Source: Linnemannia hyalina (taxonomy: Eukaryota; Mortierellomycota; Mortierellomycetes; Mortierellales; Mortierellaceae). From it: 64,000 nt of DNA. Below the pieces are notes generated by a model. The model did not search any database. It had not been told where the DNA came from and saw only the letters and a list, made by a program, of their open reading frames with translations. Each line of letters opens with the position of its first letter. The first letter of the stretch is position 1. Position numbers and translations under genes: made by a program. Below, piece by piece: positions 58,271-64,000 of this stretch. The DNA lies in the NCBI GenBank assembly GCA_019671135.1, contig JAHRHY010000004.1:2232001-2296000 (forward strand), in the 5' to 3' direction.

Positions 58271-58808
58271 TAAAAAACATGTGTTGTGGAATAAAAGAGT
58301 ACAAATTTTAAGAGTCGACCGCCTCATCAATGTACATCCTACCTACTAACATCGCTTCCAGTTGGCCATTTGAAGGGAGAAGGGTAGTTAAAAAACACGT
58401 CAGCTTTCGCTTGGTGGATGTACACAGGAGCTATCATGAGCTGTGTGTTACGGAACTTCCAACTACTAAAAAAAAAGATCAGACGCGTTTTCTCTTCGTG
58501 AGGAAAATGGCGGATTGAACAAGTAGATCAAAAAGAAACAAAGATTTACTTTTATAGTCTCTATGGACAATTGATCATTGCTAAAAATGAAGGGAGGATG
58601 AGTTGGAGGCTACGCTTGTGTCTTTGTTTTTGCTTTTCTTGAGAATTCGCGCAAGCTTGTGGACTGTTACAGTACGAACTCTTGGAGGCAAAAGAAAGCG
58701 TACCCCGTCAACAAAAAAAAAAAGGAAGCGAGAATGGGTTTGTTTTCCTATCGAATAGTTGCAGGATGAGCGATGACAATCGGTTCATGTCACATGTTTC
58801 CGTACTGG
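58271..58808. other. Intergenic spacer, no supported gene
   Basis: AT-richer DNA between the LINE insertion and the H1 promoter with no convincing frame. Confidence 0.4.
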
Positions 58809-58835
58809 ACGCGTGTGAACTCTAACGAAACGCGT
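58809..58835. promoter_or_regulatory. Two MCB-like ACGCGT sites upstream of histone H1
   Basis: ACGCGT occurs at 58809-58814 and 58830-58835, 21 bp apart (two helical turns), about 390-410 bp before the H1 start. ACGCGT is the MluI cell-cycle box bound by MBF in fungi at G1/S. Downstream, at about 58850-59020, lies a T-rich stretch with repeated CATTTTT and TTTTCG. S-phase control of H1 is inferred. Confidence 0.5.
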
Positions 58836-59220
58836 CTCCGGCCCAAAAAAATCATTTTTTGTTTTCGAGCTTGGTTTCGAGCTTGTTTTCAGTTTTCGGC
58901 TAAAAGTGAAAAAATCATTTTTTCATTTTTCATTTTTCATTTTTCGCTTGTTTTCACTTCATTTTCGCTCTGATTTCATGCGACAGACGCGACGAAAAAA
59001 TCATTTTTTTCGTTTTTTTTCTCTTTTTTACTCTGCTCTCATTCCGCTCCCGCTCCTGTCTCCCCCTTTTTTTTCCCAGTTCCACTCTTTTTCTGCTTTC
59101 TGTTTTCCCTTTTCCACCTTCTCATCACTTTCTCTCTCATCAACTTTTCACACTCCCTTTTGCCCTCATCAGCAAACTACCTCTTCAACACTCCCTCGCA
59201 ACCACACACTACTATCCACA

Positions 59221-60128
59221 ATGACCCAAGCTCGCACCAAGAAGGACGAAACCGCCGCCGCTGCTGCCCCCGTCGCCGATGCTCCCGTCAAGGCCGCCCC
59301 CGTCAAGAAGGCCAAGACCTCCACCCCCAAGAAGGAGTCTGAGCACCCTCCCTACAAGGTATGTTGTATTCTCAACAAACAACAATGGATAAAATAGCTG
59401 ATGGTGGTAAATGGGCACATCGCATGGTTGCTAACATACTCTTCCCCACATTGTCCTCGTCCATGGTCTTATAGGAGATGATCATTGCTGCCCTTGTCCA
59501 CCTCAAGGAGCGCAACGGCTCCTCCCGCCAGGCCTTGAAGAAGTACATCAGCGGCAACTACAAGGTCGGTGACAACTCTGACCAGCACTTCAACGCTGCC
59601 ATCAAGCGCGGTGTCGAAGCCGGTGACTTCACCCAGCCCAAGGGCCAGTCCGGACCCGTCAAGCTCGCCAAGAAGGAGCCCAAGAAGAAGGAGATCAAGG
59701 AGAAGAAGGAGGTCAAGGAGAAGAAGCCCAAGAAGGCCGTTGCCCCCAAGAAGGCTGTCGCTAAGAAGACCGCCACCAAGAAGGATGGTGCCAAGGTAAT
59801 TGTCGCAAACCCAAGTCGTCTCTATTCCAGGCTGGAGACGCTCTCTTTTTCTTCGAAGGTCGTGTGATTTTTTTGGAGGTCATTTGGTCTAATTTCTTTC
59901 TTTTTCGGCTCGTTTTCCCTTTTTGTGTATATGTAGGCCACGCCTAAGAAGGCTACCGCTGTCAAGAAGGCTACCAAGAAGGCCGAGGCCAAGAAGCCCG
60001 CTGCCAAGAAGGCTGCTGCTCCTAAGAAGGCCGCTGCTTCCAAAGAGAAGAAGACTAAGGCTGTTGCCCCTAAGGCTGCTGCCCCTAAGGCTCCCAAGGC
60101 CAAGGCCCCCAAGGCTCCCAAGGCTTAA
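59221..60128 (+). CDS. Linker histone H1
   Basis: Three exons: 59221-59358, 59475-59795, 59937-60128; 216 residues, phases agree. An Ala/Lys-rich N-terminus leads to the globular H15 domain (about 40-112): [18 protein letters not shown], then [18 protein letters not shown] and a [17 protein letters not shown] end. The tail is Lys/Ala/Pro-rich with repeated PKKA and PKAA blocks, as is normal for H1. It binds linker DNA and compacts chromatin in the nucleus. Intron 2 separates the globular part from the last third of the tail. Confidence 0.95.
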
Positions 60129-61099
60129 GTTACTTTTGAGGGTCTTTTTCGGAACACACGACATCGCCTCGAACAACACCGACTTGAAATGGAGGAAGAG
60201 GAGGAGGAGGAAGAGGAAATGGAGGAGGATAAACGCTGACAGGAGGAAAAAAACCTGAAAAGGATGTATTGGGGCTCCGAATTGACCGGCCGTTCATTAT
60301 TATTTTTTTCTTTGCGTTTTTTGTTTGTATAATTTGCTTTCTTTTCTTTTCACATCGCCGTCAGCAATGGGGAGGACCATGGTCGCATCGCTTTTCGCTA
60401 TTCCCCCTCCTTCTGTCGAGTATCTATTCTCAATCTCTTTCACTCATTCTTTCTGCTAAACTACTCTTTCTCTCCCCGGTTGTTTCAATCCTCCCCTCTC
60501 TCATTCTCTTGTTTTTCTTACTTTCTCTCTCTCTCTCTCTCTCTCTTGTACCAAAACTTGTATTTTGCTTTTGCTTTTCTTTTGCTTTACCGAAAATAAA
60601 ACAAATTCCTAAAAAAATAATCATTTTGTGCCATGGTTCGCATCCAATTGCTCTTTGCCAAAACGTATGAATAGATGGAGTACAGATTTGTGTCTGGCTA
60701 ATGCATTGAGCACAACGAAGAGCTTCTCTTTTTTTTTGCAGCCAAAAGAGTGTTATTTAATGGACAAGAACAACAACAACGAGAACAACATTCTACCAGA
60801 TCTTTCAGGGGACAGAGACTCAAAGAAATCTAAGCATGCGAGTCTGTGTTTTTTTTCTTTTTTTGGGCCTTGCAGAGCACGCATGATATTCTCCTCCTTT
60901 CGCGTCACCACTGAGGCAAGGACAGACCCTTGCTCACATAGAGGAGAGAAAGAGAGAGAGAGAGAAGACGCTTTGGGCCGTGTTTCTTTCTTCTCTCCCG
61001 TTTTTATTTTCCTTTTCCCTTTTCACACACCTTCGCTCGCCCGCTTACCCATTCTCACGCACATTCACACTCTCTTTCATCGCACTTTTAAACTAAACA
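60129..61099. other. Intergenic region, H1 to EB1
   Basis: No gene supported. It contains a CT dinucleotide run (about 60523-60545) and CT-rich leader sequence before EB1. Confidence 0.45.
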
Positions 61100-62935
61100 A
61101 TGGGAGAAAGCAGAGTAGAGCTCATCACCTGGGTCAACGAGCTCCTAGGCCTCGGATACACCAAGGTCGAGCAGCTGGGTTCAGGTACGGCTTCATTCTT
61201 CCTTTTTTCACGCATCTGATTTGCTTTTGAGTCTTCCCATTCGTGGGAGGCATACCTTCATGGACACTTTCGTGGTCAATGGCGAACAAGATGAGGCGCT
61301 CGAAGCGCCGACTGTGACTATGAACTATCTGTGGCACTTTTGTTTGAGCCAACGCTCGAGCAGGATACAGGAGACAAAGACGTTTTTTCAATCGGAGGTT
61401 CTCTTACTGAACTTGACACGCTGACCTGGACGTCATTTTTTGCATTGGTTCTCGCCATAGGTGCCGCATACGCTCAGATTATGGACTCAATCTACGGTAA
61501 AGAGCTGTCTCTTGACGGTGTATCATTGTTGGCATGGTACTCGAAGGAGAGATGCCCGATGGAGTTAAATGACTATCCAAAGACCACGGCCTAAACAACA
61601 AACCTTACTGTTTCTGTTTCTCATCTTCTATCTTGAACAAACAAACAACGGCGCATGGTGGCATCTCAATTCGGTTACAAAATATAATCAAACAAACTAG
61701 GCGACCTTCCAATGAATCGCATCAAGTTTGCGACAAAGCACGAGTACGAGTATCTCGGCAACTACAAGGTCCTCCAGAACTGTTTCACAGCTCGCAAGAT
61801 CGACAAGGTAAGAAAGTATAAAAAACTCCATTCATGCGAGGATAGGACAAGGACAGGACAACATTCCTGGCAAAGCCTAGTCCATTGCCAAATCCAAATC
61901 CATGTTGCTCAAAGTGCTCACACATACCAATTGTTATTATCCTTTTTGTTCAATCGTTTAATTGCTGTGTACATTGGTTATGATTCTTTTTGTTTTCTGC
62001 TGTAGGGTATCCCCATTGACCGCCTGATGAAGTGCAAGATGCAGGACAACCTCGAGTTTTTGCAGTGGGTCAAGAAGTTTTGGGACCAGAACTTTTCCGG
62101 AGAGTATTATGATGCTGCTGCGCGTCGAGGAGCTGGAAACGAGCCTGCATCAAGCAACGCCAATCGATCGACAACCGTCTCCAACAAGAGAGTCACCAGC
62201 GCTAGTATGTCTTTTTTGCTTCTCTGGGAGTGTACTGGCGGGTTTACTTCGGAGTGGCTGCAGCATGAACGACACACATCTGATTGGATGTATTGCGTGC
62301 TAACTCCAACCCTCCCTTTTGTATCAACCTTCACCACTATAACGATGATGATGAAATAGGCAATCGCTCGATGACTGGACGTGCATCGGCGCTTGCCAAC
62401 ACATCGCTACGAAACCCAAGTCCCGACCACACTGTTGTCCTCAACTTGCAAAAGGAGCTTCAGGCCGAGCGAACGACAGTCGTTGCATTGGAGAAGGAGC
62501 GCGATTTTTATTTCGGCAAGCTGAGGGACATTGAAGTGTTGATTCAGCAAGATCTGGAAAAGAACCCCGAGGCTGCCGAGGTGGCCCTGTTGAAGGAAAT
62601 CCAGGCTGTTCTCTACAGCACAGAGGTACAGTGATAAAGGATAACGAAATGAGGAGCGCGTAAGGGGGTTTGGTTGATTGGTTGATTGGTTCTTCCTCCT
62701 CCATTTCCCTTCCTCCAACTCCCTTCCTCTGATTCCCTGCCCCCTTACTTTCCCCGTTATTATTTAAGGGGGACGGGTTCCAATTGTGAAAGTGAAAGAG
62801 GATACCAGTTACTTACCATGATGCCATGGCGCATTCTTACTTGTGCGTTTCTTTTTTCTTTTACAGGAGGGCTTCGAGATGCCACCGGAGGAGCAGGCCT
62901 TGGGCGACAATGAATACCCTGACGAGACGTTCTAG
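61100..62935 (+). CDS. EB1-family microtubule plus-end protein
   Basis: Six exons: 61100-61184, 61461-61496, 61701-61807, 62006-62204, 62360-62625, 62867-62935; 253 residues, phases agree. Exon 2 is only 36 bp. A calponin-homology domain (1-105) has ELITWVNELLGLGYTKVEQL, AYAQIMDSIYGDLPMNRIKF and NCFTARKIDKGIPIDRLMKC. A Ser/Asn/Arg-rich basic linker (about 118-155) precedes the EB1 dimerisation domain (about 165-225), with ERDFYFGKLRDIEVLIQQDL. The acidic tail ends DETF rather than the EEY/F of animal EB1 that binds CAP-Gly domains. It should track growing microtubule ends, like Bim1 and Mal3, and recruit partners in nuclear positioning and polar growth. Confidence 0.95.
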
Positions 62936-64000
62936 AGTGTCGTTTTGAGGATTCAATTGCACTCTGCACTCATCGCATGGTACCCAGCACATGGCACCCC
63001 GCACAACACAACCCAACACAAGGCGCGTTCTCATTCGATTCCACCAACATTTTTGAGGCTATCGATGAGCCCAACCGCCATGCGGAGAACAACAGCAACA
63101 AGCGGGCGAACAAAATAAAAAGAATAAAAAAGGCAAGGCATCACGACCCGCCAATACCCACTGCTTCGCGTTCAATCCGAGAGACGGGACGCACCTTGTC
63201 AGAGGGGATCGGATCTTTTTTCAGAGTTGGTTGCTTGGTTTTGGTACCTGCATGCGTGTCCTTGGAGCCTCAAACAAGAGGCGAAAAAAGAGGAGTGGTT
63301 AAGGACTGCAAAACATGAGTGATTGTGGAGGTAGTGGCTGGTGGACTTGGTGTTTATTTGTAGGGCGTGACACCTCGCCCCTTGTTTTCTCGAGGAGAAA
63401 AAGTATGTTGAAGATGGGTGTATGTTGCTGTTTTGTGTGTAAAGCCAATCCTTCAAGTTGCTCCTCTGCTTTCCTGCTCTCTCTCTTCCTGTGACGACAG
63501 TGCTGACATACATTTGATGATGGTCAATATGGTAATGGCTTCGATAGCTCTTTCTCAGTCCGATTGAAGGTGCCTCTTTGTTCTCCATGTGCTCTTTGCC
63601 AGCAGCCAGACGATTTATTTCTATTCGACTGTTGATGCTGTCATCAACCTTCCTTTCGACTCTATCTCTTCATTCTGCCACCTAATGCCACACCCATCCA
63701 CTCCGTCCATTCATCATCATCATCACCATCGCCTTCACTTGTAGTCCAATCCTCCTTATTATCAGTTGCTTGCACAAAAAGGAACATCCTCTCTCAGCAA
63801 GGAGTTGGAGAAAAGCACGCCCTCGAACCCAGACATCATTGGACCTCTCTCCCTTACTCCTGGCTGTTTGTTGCTGTTGTTTTGACCTGCCCTGACCACA
63901 TCCATAGGAGTTTGTCTTCGTCGCATTGACACATTATATCCTATTGCACCTCCCCTTACCTTTCTCTATCCCTTGATTTTTCTCGCAGTTTATTTTTTAC
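62936..64000. other. Right end of window, no supported gene
   Basis: 3' flank of EB1, then CT-rich sequence (about 63600-63990) that may be the leader of a plus-strand gene outside the window. Confidence 0.45.

Overview
The window is nuclear DNA of a filamentous, early-diverging fungus; Mortierellomycota or Mucoromycota is the best guess. The sequence shows genes of 1-9 exons with short GT-AG introns, long CT-rich leaders upstream of start codons, and proteins padded with poly-Q, poly-N, poly-S or poly-A tracts. The gene set is fungal (Zn2Cys6 and GATA factors, Tps2-type trehalose enzyme, Mdv1 fission adaptor) but also has families missing from budding yeast (TMEM135, pICln, COA8). The phylum is inference; no marker search was possible. 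No tRNA, rRNA, CRISPR array or bacterial-type operon was seen.

Layout. 0-11 kb: a membrane protein with a cytosolic SH3 domain and a very large Zn2Cys6 factor. 11-19 kb: ribosomal protein eL42 (minus), a KDEL-tailed disulfide isomerase, a broken vWA-domain gene (minus) and an NADP-dependent medium-chain reductase. 19-29 kb: a BAHD-type acyltransferase-like protein lacking its catalytic His (minus), an Mdv1/Caf4-like WD40 protein (minus) and a TMEM135-like protein. 29-35 kb: an ALO/gulonolactone-oxidase-type FAD enzyme, a decayed 5'-truncated tandem copy of it, and COA8 (all minus), then a two-TM protein with PY motifs. 36-47 kb: pICln (minus), a large F-box-like protein and a two-finger GATA factor. 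47-56 kb: mitochondrial phosphate carrier (minus), two small possible genes, ribosomal protein eL36 and a Tps2-type protein (minus). 57-64 kb: a 5'-truncated LINE insertion with a perfect 14-bp target-site duplication, histone H1 and EB1.

The genes are not clustered by pathway. Themes are coincidental neighbours: mitochondria (Mdv1, COA8, phosphate carrier, possibly TMEM135), translation (eL42, eL36), chromatin and cell cycle (H1, EB1). The most unusual non-coding signal is shared by the first introns of the two ribosomal protein genes, 38 kb apart: a 19-mer matching at 18 of 19 positions, an exact 12-mer, and strong sense-strand enrichment of CAGGA. It looks like an intronic regulatory module. 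Exon boundaries were set by hand from splice signals, reading phase and family knowledge, with no alignment or RNA data.
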